A stretch of DNA of 64,000 nt from WHSW01 sp963842795 (GCA_963842795.1 CAWJHV010000009.1:62001-126000); one strand, 5' to 3'; positions 34,867 to 42,556 are shown, counted from the stretch's first letter. The notes: generated by a model from the letters alone, not told the origin. Program-made: numbers and translations.

Positions 34867-35433
34867 ATGCCACAGACCGCCAAGTCGAGCAACAAGAAGG
34901 CGAGGAGCCGAAACGGTTCATCCTCCCGATCCTCAAGTTCGACGAGGAACGGATCGGCCAAGCGATCGACGTCGCAGCGCGCCGGCTCGGGCCGCACGCG
35001 AGCGAAGCAGGGAAGCAGCTCTACACGGGCTCGTTCCAAGTCCACCCGAGCGCGCCCCAAGCCCCGATCGAGCCCTCAGGCCAGCAACGGCACCGCGTCG
35101 TTTGCGAGCGCCGCGGTCGAGAGGACGAAGTCCTTCGGTGGCGCGATCTCCGACGCGGCGTCGAAGGCAAAGACCCCCCTGATCGCCGGCGGAACGGCCT
35201 TGGTCGGGGCGGCCGCGGGAGCGGTGGTAAAGGACCGTCTCGAGAAGTCTCGACCGAAGGGCCCGCTTCGCCGGCTCCGCGCCATCAGCGTCCCGAGGCC
35301 AAGCGGAAAGCTGAATCTCGCCAACCTCGACCTCGAGAAGGTCAAGTCCGCGGCCGACCGGGTCAGCGCCTACGGGCAGCAGGCCTCGGACATCGCCAGC
35401 GCGGCGGAGAAGACCCGCAAGAAGAACAAGTAG
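34867..35433 (+). CDS. basic, lysine/serine-rich protein with one membrane segment
   Basis: The 188-residue protein starts at an ATG after GAAGGAGAGAG. The first ~75 residues are extremely rich in Ser, Arg, Lys and Thr, as in histone H1-like tails. Then come a helical segment, a hydrophobic glycine-rich stretch (TPLIAGGTALVGAAAGAVV), basic residues and a C-terminal helix (LDLEKVKSAADRVSAYGQQASDIASAAEK). The neighbouring gene encodes a shorter relative with the same order of parts. No known family is recognised. DNA or membrane association in stress is a guess from composition. Confidence 0.68.
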   Translation: MPQTAKSSNKKARSRNGSSSRSSSSTRNGSAKRSTSQRAGSGRTRAKQGSSSTRARSKSTRARPKPRSSPQASNGTASFASAAVERTKSFGGAISDAASKAKTPLIAGGTALVGAAAGAVVKDRLEKSRPKGPLRRLRAISVPRPSGKLNLANLDLEKVKSAADRVSAYGQQASDIASAAEKTRKKNK

Positions 35434-35452
35434 CTGGGCGCGGAGGAGACCG

Positions 35453-35872
35453 ATGGCCCAGCAGACGAAGACGGCGCGCTCCGAGGCCGGCTCGCGCCGC
35501 TCGAGCTCCAAGCGAGAGGCGTCCGAGAACGGCAGCGCTCCAAGCGACGGTCGTCTCACCGAGGTTGCGAGGAAGGCGAAGGTTCCCGCGCTGGCTGCCG
35601 GGGCCGGCCTCGTCGGCCTTGCCGGGGGCGTCGCGTTGGCGAGCCGTACCTCCCGGGCGCGAATTTTCGGCATACAGATGCCGAGCGGAACGGCTGCGCA
35701 GGCTGTGAGCAGGAACCTCGCCGACGCGGCGAAGAGCGTCGGCGGCTTCGGCGAGGGGATGGGCTCGCTTGCCGCCGAGATTCGTCGGGTCCGGGAGGGG
35801 GTCGCGGACGCTGGCGAGGCTCGTCGTTCTCCGATCGAGGTCGTCCTTCAGAGCCTGACGAGGAGGCGTTGA
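35453..35872 (+). CDS. smaller relative of the preceding basic protein
   Basis: The 139-residue protein has a basic, serine-rich N-terminus (~35 residues) and a hydrophobic glycine/alanine segment (VPALAAGAGLVGLAGGVALASR). A helical tail follows with a KSVGGFGEGMGSLAAEIRRVREGV stretch. Its order of parts copies that of 34867-35433, and the hydrophobic motif A-G-x-x-L-V-G-x-A-G-G-x-A is shared, so the pair is probably paralogous. It begins 19 bases after that gene, with a GGAGGAGACCG box. The function is unknown. Confidence 0.68.
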   Translation: MAQQTKTARSEAGSRRSSSKREASENGSAPSDGRLTEVARKAKVPALAAGAGLVGLAGGVALASRTSRARIFGIQMPSGTAAQAVSRNLADAAKSVGGFGEGMGSLAAEIRRVREGVADAGEARRSPIEVVLQSLTRRR

Positions 35873-35878
35873 GGGGCC

Positions 35879-36064
35879 ATGGATGCCGTGCACCCCGAAT
35901 CCAGTACCGACGCTGAAGGTCGAGGCGGCGCCTCGACCGAGACCGGGTGGACGGCCGGCGAGCGATTCTTCCTCGACGCCCAGGAGCTGGCAGTCGAGGA
36001 GGAAGCCAACCGGCCGCGAACGGGCGAGGAATTCCTCGCCCACGTCGCTCACGAACCGAGCTGA
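35879..36064 (+). CDS. small acidic hypothetical protein
   Basis: The 61-residue protein starts six bases after the previous stop, with TTGAGGGGCC before its ATG. It is acidic and lacks a membrane segment. The middle (GWTAGERFFLDAQELAVEEEANRP) is a likely helix and the end reads RTGEEFLAHVAHEPS. I recognise no family. Position in the run and uninterrupted reading support it, but the size keeps confidence moderate. Confidence 0.55.
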   Translation: MDAVHPESSTDAEGRGGASTETGWTAGERFFLDAQELAVEEEANRPRTGEEFLAHVAHEPS

Positions 36065-36071
36065 TCCAACT

Positions 36072-36096
36072 GCTTGCCCCGCCCTAGCCCGGGTAG
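36072..36096 (+). promoter_or_regulatory. predicted SigB/F-type promoter for small TM protein
   Basis: GCTTGC at 36072-36077 and GGGTAG at 36091-36096 are separated by 13 bases. The -35 shares CTT with the GTTT consensus. The start codon at 36132 lies 36 bases beyond the -10 box. Confidence 0.45.
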
Positions 36097-36131
36097 ACGC
36101 AGCCCATGGCCGGAACCGTTCCAGGGTCCCA

Positions 36132-36272
36132 GTGAATCCTCGCGCCCTGCTGATCGCTGGCGTCGTCGTGGTGGTCGCCGTTCTGATCTTCCTCGGCCTT
36201 CATTCGGGCTCGAGCACCGAGGACGAAGCCGCCGAGGACACGACCGTTACCCAGACGACCACCGCGCGTTAG
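36132..36272 (+). CDS. 46-residue single-pass membrane protein
   Basis: A GTG at 36132 opens a 46-codon frame. The product is NPRALLIAGVVVVVAVLIFL (one membrane helix) followed by a short acidic, threonine-rich tail (GSSTEDEAAEDTTVTQTTTAR). An AGGG lies a few bases before the start. The gene ends four bases inside the convergent 36269-36460 gene. A stress-type -10 box lies at the right distance upstream. Such mini-membrane proteins are frequent in stress regulons, but no name is available. Confidence 0.55.
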   Translation: MNPRALLIAGVVVVVAVLIFLGLHSGSSTEDEAAEDTTVTQTTTAR

Positions 36273-36460
36273 CCCCTGAGCGCCCGCCTGATTGTGCCGA
36301 CCACGTAGACCAACGAGAGCACGAAGAACAGGGCGCCGATGGCTGCCCGAATCGAGTCCTCGTCGACCGGGGTTCTCGCCGCCACCGGTGGCGCGGCCTT
36401 GTCAGCGACCGTTTCTCGCCATCCGGCCAGGCCGGCTCTTCCTACGTCCTTCGCTTTCAC
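36269..36460 (-). CDS. small membrane protein
   Basis: The GTG at 36460 is chosen because GAGGAGG lies six bases before it; an ATG at 36502 has no such signal. The 63-residue protein has a basic N-terminus and one C-terminal membrane helix (AAIGALFFVLSLVYVVGTIRRAL). It is convergent with the 46-residue protein and downstream of 36499-36711 on the same strand. No family is recognised. Confidence 0.6.
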   Translation of the reverse strand: MKAKDVGRAGLAGWRETVADKAAPPVAARTPVDEDSIRAAIGALFFVLSLVYVVGTIRRALRG

Positions 36461-36498
36461 TCTCTGCCTCCTCGGATAGTGGGTCGATGGACCGGCCA

Positions 36499-36711
36499 TC
36501 ACTCATGGCGCTCGAGCGAATCGCCGATCAACCACAGGGTCGGCGGCCACAGGCCCACGAAAAGAGCCCGTCGCTCAACGTTGCCACGCTCGGACTGATC
36601 GACGGTCTTTCCCCGGAGCCAGAGAACGATGCATAAGGCGACTGCGGAGATCGAGAGCGAGTGCAGGTGCCAGCCTCGGATGCCGATCCGACTGAGCCGC
36701 TTGGTCAGCAT
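36499..36711 (-). CDS. small two-helix membrane protein
   Basis: The 70-residue protein has two hydrophobic helices (LHSLSISAVALCIVLWLRG and LFVGLWPPTLWLIGDSLE). The segment FVGLWPPTLWLIGDSLER resembles small actinobacterial membrane proteins with an RxxxFVGLWAPT pattern. Its ATG at 36711 lies just before repeat R2, on the opposite strand from the DUF1990 gene, so the 75-base gap contains divergent initiation signals. Its function is unknown. Confidence 0.6.
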   Translation of the reverse strand: MLTKRLSRIGIRGWHLHSLSISAVALCIVLWLRGKTVDQSERGNVERRALFVGLWPPTLWLIGDSLERHE

Positions 36712-36721
36712 GACTAGCTAC

Positions 36722-36807
36722 TGCCCGCTGTCGGCCTCGATATTCGGTTCGGCGGTATTCGGCTCAGCGCCGGGTAGTCGTCGAGGGTGACCAAACGTCA
36801 GACACGC
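36722..36807 (+). repeat. intergenic repeat copy R2 with candidate stress promoter
   Basis: This copy of the 79/86-base repeat (other copy 34530-34608) includes GGTATT at 36754-36759 and GGGTAG at 36772-36777 with a 12-base spacer. It continues into the first seven codons of the DUF1990 gene at 36787. If the promoter is real, its transcript would begin within a few bases of the GTG start. Confidence 0.7.
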
Positions 36808-37494
36808 TCTCGGCGCCTCGCGACAGCGCTGCGATGGCCGGTCGGGGTGACGCTGACAGCGTGGCGGTACCTCTGGCGGACGACGCCGATCTACCGAGAC
36901 GAGGTGGTCGCCGACTGGTCGGACTTCCCGACCCCGACAGCCGACGCTGGCGAGGGGGTCCAAGTCCTCGAGGACGGCCAGGGCGACATGTTTCAGCGCC
37001 GGTATCGGACGCGGATCAAAGCAGCGCGATACTCGGCCACAGAGTTGATCGACCTTGTCGCAACCGACCCCGACCAGGTCGCGCCGTCGGAGTTCGCGAC
37101 CTTTCAAAAGACCCGCGGTGCCAAGGATGCGATGGGGGTCGGCGACGAGTACGTGGTGAGGATGGCCGGCCCGTGGGACGGGCCTGTTCGGGTCTCCGAG
37201 CGCGAGCCCCATAGCTTCAAACTGCTCACGCTCGACGGCCACCTCGAAGCCGGGGAGATCGAGTTTCGGGCCGCCGAGCGAGACGATCAGCTCGTCTTCG
37301 AAATCGAGAGTTTCGCCCGTAGCCGCGACCGATTCACCGACTTCCTCTACGACCGGATGCGGATCAGCAAGGAAGTCCAGCTTCACATGTGGACCTCGAC
37401 CCTGGAGCGGGTGGTGGAGCTTTCGGGCGGCAGGATGGTGAACGGGATCGAGATCCACACACGCAAGCTCGCGCTGGGCTCCGACGTGAGCTGA
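36787..37494 (+). CDS. DUF1990-like protein (copy 1)
   Basis: The GTG at 36787 begins a 235-residue protein with a basic start (TKRQTRSRRLATALRW). The core shows the DUF1990/UPF0548 pattern: GDEYVVRMAGPWDGPVRV, a FKLLTLDGHLEAGEIEFRA segment and LVFEIESFARSRDRFTDFLYD. The following gene carries a more typical version. Both are presumably cytosolic small-molecule or lipid-binding beta-barrel-type proteins; the family has no assigned function. Its upstream region is the R2 repeat. Confidence 0.68.
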   Translation: MTKRQTRSRRLATALRWPVGVTLTAWRYLWRTTPIYRDEVVADWSDFPTPTADAGEGVQVLEDGQGDMFQRRYRTRIKAARYSATELIDLVATDPDQVAPSEFATFQKTRGAKDAMGVGDEYVVRMAGPWDGPVRVSEREPHSFKLLTLDGHLEAGEIEFRAAERDDQLVFEIESFARSRDRFTDFLYDRMRISKEVQLHMWTSTLERVVELSGGRMVNGIEIHTRKLALGSDVS

Positions 37495-37497
37495 CCG

Positions 37498-38145
37498 GTG
37501 CGGGGCCCCCGACTTCGCTTGCGATCGGTGGCAAGATCGCCTGAAGCACTTCGAGCGAAGCTTGAGTCGCTTGCTCCCCTGATGCCGAACTTCGCGCCCG
37601 GGGACTTGCCCTCGGTCGCTCGCGACCCGTGGCACGTGGACGACTACTGCCGCGAGCTCCCGCAGGAGTCTTCTGGCGAACCGGTGGCGGGCGGGCCCTT
37701 CGCGGTTGCCACGGATTTGATCGCGGAATACGGATTCGCCGATCCGTCGCGCGTGCGCGCCTTCTACGACCCCGGCGAGCCGCTGGACGGTCGCGACATG
37801 CTCTTGGAGATCCGGTACCTGGCGGTGAGGGTGCCGGTCGGCGTCCGAGTCACCAGGCTTTTCGACGAGCGTCGTGACGAGGACGGCGGAACGGTGCGGA
37901 TCAAGGGTTGGGCCTACCAGACGCTCGAGGGCCACCTCGAACGCGGGCAGATGGACTACCAGGTGTGGAAATGGCTCGACTCCGGCAGGGTGCAGTTCCG
38001 AATCCACGCCGTCTCCCAGATGGCCGAGGTCGACGACCCCTTCTTGCGCCTTGGCTTTCGTCTCGTCGGGCGACGGGAGCAGGTCGCCTTTGCCCGGCGC
38101 TGCGGTGAGTTGATGTTGCAGCTCGTGCGAGAGCGCGCGGTTTGA
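37498..38145 (+). CDS. DUF1990 protein (copy 2)
   Basis: The GTG at 37498 lies three bases after the previous stop, so the pair is an operon. The 215-residue protein contains FADPSRVRAFYDPGEPLDGRDMLLEIRY, GWAYQTLEGHLERGQMDYQVWKW and VQFRIHAVSQMAEVDDPFLRLGFRL. These are the conserved DUF1990 motifs, with a terminal RRREQVAFARRCGEL-type helix. It is convergent with the second YihY gene. No function is assigned to the family. Confidence 0.75.
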   Translation: MRGPRLRLRSVARSPEALRAKLESLAPLMPNFAPGDLPSVARDPWHVDDYCRELPQESSGEPVAGGPFAVATDLIAEYGFADPSRVRAFYDPGEPLDGRDMLLEIRYLAVRVPVGVRVTRLFDERRDEDGGTVRIKGWAYQTLEGHLERGQMDYQVWKWLDSGRVQFRIHAVSQMAEVDDPFLRLGFRLVGRREQVAFARRCGELMLQLVRERAV

Positions 38146-38167
38146 CGAAGAGCGAGATGATGATCAC

Positions 38168-39058
38168 CTACCTCGCCCTCGTCGGCAGGTCCAGCGTCTG
38201 CGTCTCAGGAACGCCTTCGCCGAGCTCCTTCTGACGCTCGATCTCCGCATCGAGTTCGGCGCCGAAGAGAAGGGCCACGTTGGTGAGCCAGAGCCATCCC
38301 ACCAGCACGATCGCGCCGGCGAAAGCTCCGAAGAGCGCGCCGACGTTGGCTACCTGAGAGATGTAGAGCGAAAAGCCGACCGAGGCGACGAGCCAGACGA
38401 GCACTCCGATGAGGGCCCCTGGCGTGACCCAGCGAAATGCTCGCTGCTTGACGTCCGGCGTCACGTAATAGATCAACGCGAAGATCAGCGTCGTGACCGC
38501 GAGCGCCCCGGGCCACCGGACCACGTTCCACACGGCTGCCGCGGTCGGGCCGAGCCCGATGAATCCGAATACATCCGATGCAAACCGTCCGCCGAGGAAG
38601 AGCATGATCAAGCTCGCCAGGACCAGGCCCATGAGCACGAACGTGAAGGCGATGTCGATCGACTTCCGACGGAGGAAGCTGCGACCGCCGACATCGAGCT
38701 CGAAAACGACGTTCAGCGCACGCCGTGCTGCCTCGAGCACTCCGGTGGTGCCGTAGAGGGTGAGCAGCACGCTCGTCACCAACGCCGTCAACGCCGTGCC
38801 CTTGTGCTGGAGGGCCTCGCGTAGGGAGCTGTCCAGCGGCACGAGAACCGAGTGCGGGACGACGTCGCGCAGGTAGTCGATGATCGCGTTGTAGGTGCTT
38901 GGGTATTGGCCGAGGAGCCCGAGCAGGGAAAGCGCCAGCAACGTCGCGGGAAACAGCGACATCAACGAGTAATAGGTAAGCGCCGCGGCGTGATGGGTCA
39001 TCTGGTCGTCGTAAAACGACACCAGCGTCCGCTTGATCACTGCTCGCGCTGACCGCAT
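38168..39058 (-). CDS. YihY/BrkB-family membrane protein (copy 2)
   Basis: The 296-residue protein begins at an ATG behind GAGGTGGAG. It has the family start FYDDQMTHHAAALTYYSLMSLFPATLLALSLLGL and six membrane helices. The final motif reads TPGALIGVLVWLVASVGFSLYISQVANVGALFGAFAG, and the charged tail is short. Compared with the first copy it lacks the long N-terminal extension. The two copies flank the cluster of small stress genes. Confidence 0.9.
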   Translation of the reverse strand: MRSARAVIKRTLVSFYDDQMTHHAAALTYYSLMSLFPATLLALSLLGLLGQYPSTYNAIIDYLRDVVPHSVLVPLDSSLREALQHKGTALTALVTSVLLTLYGTTGVLEAARRALNVVFELDVGGRSFLRRKSIDIAFTFVLMGLVLASLIMLFLGGRFASDVFGFIGLGPTAAAVWNVVRWPGALAVTTLIFALIYYVTPDVKQRAFRWVTPGALIGVLVWLVASVGFSLYISQVANVGALFGAFAGAIVLVGWLWLTNVALLFGAELDAEIERQKELGEGVPETQTLDLPTRAR

Positions 39059-39134
39059 GCTCCACCTCTACCCGTCGACCGAGGCCTCGGACGGCCGCCG
39101 AACCCGGACGGGCGCCGATTGAACCGACTACCGG

Positions 39135-40061
39135 TTACCCACGACCACGACTCCGAGCCACTCGTCGCCCCTGCGCGAGCCCGGCTCTGATCACCTCCTG
39201 GCGGTTGGTTGCGTTCATCAGGCTGCCGCCCATCGCCTGGACGCAGGCGTGATCCGGTGAGAGCACCCGCACGCTGGCGCGTCCGCGGCGCAGCGCGGCC
39301 GCTTCGAAACCGGCGATCGTGCGCGAGACCATCGCGATCCCGCCGAGGGCGCCGATTGCGGTGGATTGCATCGCTCCGGTCGGATTCAGACAGAGCACCG
39401 AAGTTCCACTCTCGACTTCGGCGACATCCATGTTGGTCGGGCTCCATGCGCCGCCGTCGACGTAGCGGACGCCGTTGAGCACCACCGGGCAGAACACGCC
39501 CGGGATCGAACAGGAGGCCTCCACCGCCTGGCCAACTGTGGCCTCGGGCTCGCCGGAGCCGTCGAAGATGACGCGGTTCCCGCTGTTCAACTCGACGGCG
39601 GAGATTCGCAGGCGGCCGTCCCAACTCGCCCCCGTGCGCTCGATCTCACGTCGGAGCTGAGCGAGAGAGCGCCGCCCCTCTGGCACACGGCCGAGCACCA
39701 GCCGTCGCGCCAGCCTTCCCGCCGGCTCGCTCGCGCGCAGCGCGAGCCAGGCCATGCCCCCGGTTGCGACGGCCGCGGTGGACGCGACCGCATGCGATGC
39801 CTGCTCGGCCCCGGTGGGAACGAAGACGTCTGGCGACTCGGCTGTCGCCGGCTGTTCGGGCATGCGGCCGAGCCGCGAGCCCGGCCCGATACCCGAGGCG
39901 AGCAATGCGGCAACGATCGAGCCCGCCGAGGTGCCGATGTAGCTGCGGCACCTGCGGGCATCGAAGCGCTCGCTTTCTTCCAGACCTGCGAGCAGCGCGG
40001 ACATCCAGGCCTCGCCCAGAATCCCGCCACCACCGAGAACCAGCACGTCTGGGGTGCGCAT
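39135..40061 (-). CDS. patatin-like phospholipase
   Basis: The ATG at 40061 gives a 308-residue protein that starts MRTPDVLVLGGGGILGEAW, the patatin oxyanion loop. The nucleophile motif GTSAGS lies at about residues 43-48 and the catalytic aspartate in VRYVDGGAWSP near 198. Patatins are lipid acyl hydrolases. There is no signal peptide, so it should work inside the cell, perhaps on membrane lipids during stress. Longer frames upstream carry no homology. A candidate stress promoter lies just upstream on the same strand. Confidence 0.87.
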   Translation of the reverse strand: MRTPDVLVLGGGGILGEAWMSALLAGLEESERFDARRCRSYIGTSAGSIVAALLASGIGPGSRLGRMPEQPATAESPDVFVPTGAEQASHAVASTAAVATGGMAWLALRASEPAGRLARRLVLGRVPEGRRSLAQLRREIERTGASWDGRLRISAVELNSGNRVIFDGSGEPEATVGQAVEASCSIPGVFCPVVLNGVRYVDGGAWSPTNMDVAEVESGTSVLCLNPTGAMQSTAIGALGGIAMVSRTIAGFEAAALRRGRASVRVLSPDHACVQAMGGSLMNATNRQEVIRAGLAQGRRVARSRGRG

Positions 40062-40072
40062 CCGGCGCGACA

Positions 40073-40095
40073 GTACCCGTGATCGCTGGCGGAAC
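40073..40095 (-). promoter_or_regulatory. candidate SigB/F-type promoter for patatin gene
   Basis: On the minus strand GTTCCG (40090-40095) and GGGTAC (40073-40078) are separated by 11 bases. The spacer is one base short of the other sites, and the -10 lies only about 11 bases before the ATG, implying a nearly leaderless transcript. This makes it the weakest of the set. Confidence 0.35.
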
Positions 40096-40246
40096 GAAGA
40101 GGAAACGCTTCTGCCCGGCCCGAGATCGCGGTGCACTTTCGGGTAGGAGGACACCACTTCGAGTGGGCGCTCGATCGGCAAGAGGCGATTCGAGGCGCCG
40201 CAACCAGACCAGGGGCGGCGGATCGCGGCCCGGATAGGAGGATGAG

Positions 40247-40519
40247 ATGCCGGCTTGGGTCCTGCAAGCGCTGTCAGCGGCAAGGAGGGTCCCATGGCGC
40301 CGAGTGATTGCGGCGATCATCTGGTTGAGCACGCGCGGCAGGGAGTATTGGAACCGTCTTACCCCCGATGAGCGGCGAGAGGTCCGTGAGCTGGCGGTCA
40401 AATCGAGGGGAAAGAGAGCGAACCTGACCGGAACCGAAGAGGACCGCCTGGTAGCTCTGTTCCTGAAGATCCGCCGCGTGCCGGACCGCACTGGCGGAGC
40501 CGTTGGCGCGGCGGGCTAG
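40247..40519 (+). CDS. small basic hypothetical protein
   Basis: The 90-residue protein starts at an ATG with a strong AGGAGGATGAG box. It has a hydrophobic stretch (VIAAIIWLSTRG, too short for a clear membrane helix), then a helical basic region (LTPDERREVRELAVKSRGKRANLTGTEEDRLVALFLKIRR). I recognise no exact family; the RLTPDERREVREL pattern occurs in small actinobacterial stress-associated proteins. It is divergent from the patatin gene. Confidence 0.65.
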   Translation: MPAWVLQALSAARRVPWRRVIAAIIWLSTRGREYWNRLTPDERREVRELAVKSRGKRANLTGTEEDRLVALFLKIRRVPDRTGGAVGAAG

Positions 40520-40632
40520 CTCGCACTCGCTGTACGTGCTTCGAGCCTGACCAGCTCCATCCCACGTCGCTTGCCTGCGGCCGGGAACTCTCAGCGGTGG
40601 CCACGGCTGCTGCCGCGGCCACCGCGTCGAGA

Positions 40633-41286
40633 CTAGGAACGGCTGTTCGAGCCCGAGCCGCGGGCCTTTGCAGTCGAGCGCTTGCGCTCCTGCTTGGCCC
40701 GAGCGGCGGCATGCTTGAGCCGCTGGGCCTCATCGGTCGCGGTCAGCGCACGCTCGCGCTCCTCGAGCGCGTCGGCCTTGGCCTCGAGCGCGTCGACGCG
40801 CCCGGCCTGGGCCTGCTCCTTGACCTTGTCGCGCTGCTTGCCGGCGCGCTTCTGCGCGGCCAGCTTGCGCTGCTTTTCGGCCTTCTTGGCGCCCGCCTGC
40901 TTTTGGTCGCGGCGCTTTCGGGCCTGCTCGCGCTTACGCTTGGCCTCCTGGTCGGCCAGCTGGCGGCGCTTCTCGGCCGAGGCGCGTGTCTTCTCCGCCT
41001 GCTCCTCGCCCTGTTCGGTGCGTTCACCGGCTCGCTCGCGCAGCCCGAGCGCGCGGCGGCGCTCGGCGACGGCTTCGCGCAGGCGCTCCGACTCGTCGCG
41101 CAACTGCGGGTCGCGAAGCGCGGCGCCGGCGGCATTGCGAATCGCAGCGTCGGCGCTGTCGACCGCGAGGCGCGCGGAGGACGCGACGCTCTCCGGCGCG
41201 GCGCGCAGCATGGTGTCGGCGGGAAGCCGCGCCAGCTTGATCGCGCCGTTCACGGTGGTCTTGGGGATCGTCCTGAGTGCGGTCAT
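40633..41286 (-). CDS. lysine/alanine-rich coiled-coil protein
   Basis: The 217-residue protein has a short N-terminal helical part (TIPKTTVNGAIKLARLPADTMLR). About 130 residues of uninterrupted K/R/E/A coiled coil follow (ERRRALGLRERAGERTEQGEEQAEK through KLAAQKRAGKQRDKVKEQ). The tail is basic and serine-rich. Homologues are sometimes mislabelled as IF2-family proteins because of the composition; no GTPase motif is present. Its start overlaps the stop of the CsbD-like gene by four bases, so the two are translated together. Confidence 0.72.
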   Translation of the reverse strand: MTALRTIPKTTVNGAIKLARLPADTMLRAAPESVASSARLAVDSADAAIRNAAGAALRDPQLRDESERLREAVAERRRALGLRERAGERTEQGEEQAEKTRASAEKRRQLADQEAKRKREQARKRRDQKQAGAKKAEKQRKLAAQKRAGKQRDKVKEQAQAGRVDALEAKADALEERERALTATDEAQRLKHAAARAKQERKRSTAKARGSGSNSRS

Positions 41287-41792
41287 CGGGTCTCCTTCGG
41301 GTCGAGCGCGGCAGCCTTCGACTCGGCATCGCGCGCCCTTTGGTCGAGCTCGAGCGCCTCGATCTTGAGATCGCGCTCGCGCGCCTCGGCGGTTTCGGTG
41401 CGCTCGTCGGCCCGGGACCGCTCGCGCTCAAGCGCGGCCTCGGCCTGCTTGATCTCGCCGGCGGCGTCCTCGGTCGCCTGTTCCTCGGTCTGCTCGCGGT
41501 CGGCTTCCGCAGCCTCCGCGGTGCGGCGCTGCTCGATCTCGGCCTCGAGTCGCTGGCGCTCGGCGGCCGTCTCGACCTTCTCCTTCGCCAGCTGCGCCGC
41601 GGCGTCGGACTGCTGGGCCTCGGTCCGCGCCTCTGCGGCCTCGACCGCGGCGTCTCCCTGAGCCTGCTGGAGCCGGCCCTCGCGGGCGAGCTCGTCGTTG
41701 TTGGTCAGCTCTCCGGCCAACTCCTTGGCCTTGCCGGCCACCTTGCCGGCGAGTCCGCCGGTGGTTCGTTCGTCGGTCTGGGGTTCGGTCAT
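41283..41792 (-). CDS. CsbD-like protein with coiled-coil extension
   Basis: The ATG at 41792, with an AGGA eight bases earlier, gives a 169-residue protein. Residues ~14-50 match the CsbD stress domain (LAGKVAGKAKELAGELTNNDELAREGRLQQAQG). The rest is an acidic coiled coil (EKVETAAERQRLEAEIEQRRTAEAAEADREQ) not usual in CsbD. CsbD proteins are classic SigB-dependent stress products of unknown function. A minus-strand promoter of the SigB/F type lies 197 bases upstream, which fits. Confidence 0.82.
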   Translation of the reverse strand: MTEPQTDERTTGGLAGKVAGKAKELAGELTNNDELAREGRLQQAQGDAAVEAAEARTEAQQSDAAAQLAKEKVETAAERQRLEAEIEQRRTAEAAEADREQTEEQATEDAAGEIKQAEAALERERSRADERTETAEARERDLKIEALELDQRARDAESKAAALDPKETR

Positions 41793-41988
41793 GCTTCGGT
41801 CCTGACCGGACCTGAATCGCTGCGATTCGGCGCAACGGTCGTTCCTGCCTCCATCTATCCGTTCTCCTGTCTGCTTGGATGCCGCCCGGGCCGTGCGAGG
41901 TGACCGCGTCACCCTCGCCCCTGTGCTCCCGGTGGGGCCAGCAGATTGCATCGCGAATCGGCGAGGCAAGAGCTGCCTACCTCTCTGA

Positions 41989-42013
41989 TTACCCGGGCGC
42001 GCTCTCTCCAAGC
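41989..42013 (-). promoter_or_regulatory. predicted SigB/F-type promoter for CsbD operon
   Basis: On the minus strand GCTTGG (42008-42013) and GGGTAA (41989-41994) are separated by 13 bases. It sits in the 350-base divergent gap (41793-42142), which holds no gene, almost back to back with the plus-strand site at 42018-42041. Confidence 0.5.
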
Positions 42014-42017
42014 ACAT

Positions 42018-42041
42018 GTTCGCCTGATTGACGCAGGGCAT
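42018..42041 (+). promoter_or_regulatory. predicted SigB/F-type promoter for second DUF2294 gene
   Basis: GTTCGC (42018-42023) and GGGCAT (42036-42041) are separated by 12 bases, a near match to GTTT-N12-GGGTAT. It lies about 100 bases before the ATG at 42143. Confidence 0.45.
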
Positions 42042-42142
42042 ATCCGAGAGCCAGGGTCTTTGGGCCCCCGCGGCACTCGAGCAGTCGAACGCATCTTCGC
42101 GCGCTTCCAGACCGAATTCCGCCTCCCGCCTAGAATCCGGGC

Positions 42143-42556
42143 ATGGCCGACCATCGAGAGGCGCAAGACCTCGGACCGTCGACCAGCGTCGCTCGAGCGC
42201 TCGCCGCCGCGATGAAAAGGCGTTACGGCAAAGGCCCCCTGTCAGCCCGGGCACACTTCATCGAGGACGACATCCTGGTGGTCGTGATGCGCGAGCCGGC
42301 GACCGCCGCAGAGCGGTCGATGGTGGAGGCTGGGCGCGAGCGGGACGCTCGTGAGTTTCGACTTGCCTTCCAGGATGCGTACGAGGGCGAGCTCACGGGG
42401 ATCGCCGAGGAGCACATCGGCCGGAAGGTGGCTACCTACCACAGCCAGATCGTCTTCGACCCCGATCTCCTGTTCGAGATCTTCGTCTTCGAGAGCAGCG
42501 ATGGAGACGGGCCGACGCCTTCGCCGCCCGCCTCCAAGCCTGATCCTCACGCCTAG
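42143..42556 (+). CDS. DUF2294 / MpsC-family protein (copy 2)
   Basis: The 137-residue protein shows the same order of motifs as the copy at 669-1103: KRRYGKGPLSARAHFIEDDILVVVMREP, a helical AERSMVEAGRERDAREFRLAFQDAYEGELTGIAEEH and a closing SQIVFDPDLLFEIFVFES. The proteins are clearly related but diverged. It lies between two stress-type promoters and the sigma factor gene, unlike copy 1. The proline-rich C-terminal tail (PTPSPPASKPDPHA) is unstructured. Confidence 0.73.
   Translation: MADHREAQDLGPSTSVARALAAAMKRRYGKGPLSARAHFIEDDILVVVMREPATAAERSMVEAGRERDAREFRLAFQDAYEGELTGIAEEHIGRKVATYHSQIVFDPDLLFEIFVFESSDGDGPTPSPPASKPDPHA

Noticed and set aside
39068..39073. GGGTAG on the minus strand before the second YihY gene taken as a -10 box
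   Set aside because: No GTTT-like -35 at 12-14 bases; the bases overlap the GAGGTGGAG ribosome-binding site, which explains them better.
40141..40146. Plus-strand GGGTAG as a promoter for the small gene at 40247
   Set aside because: No acceptable -35 sequence lies 12-14 bases upstream.
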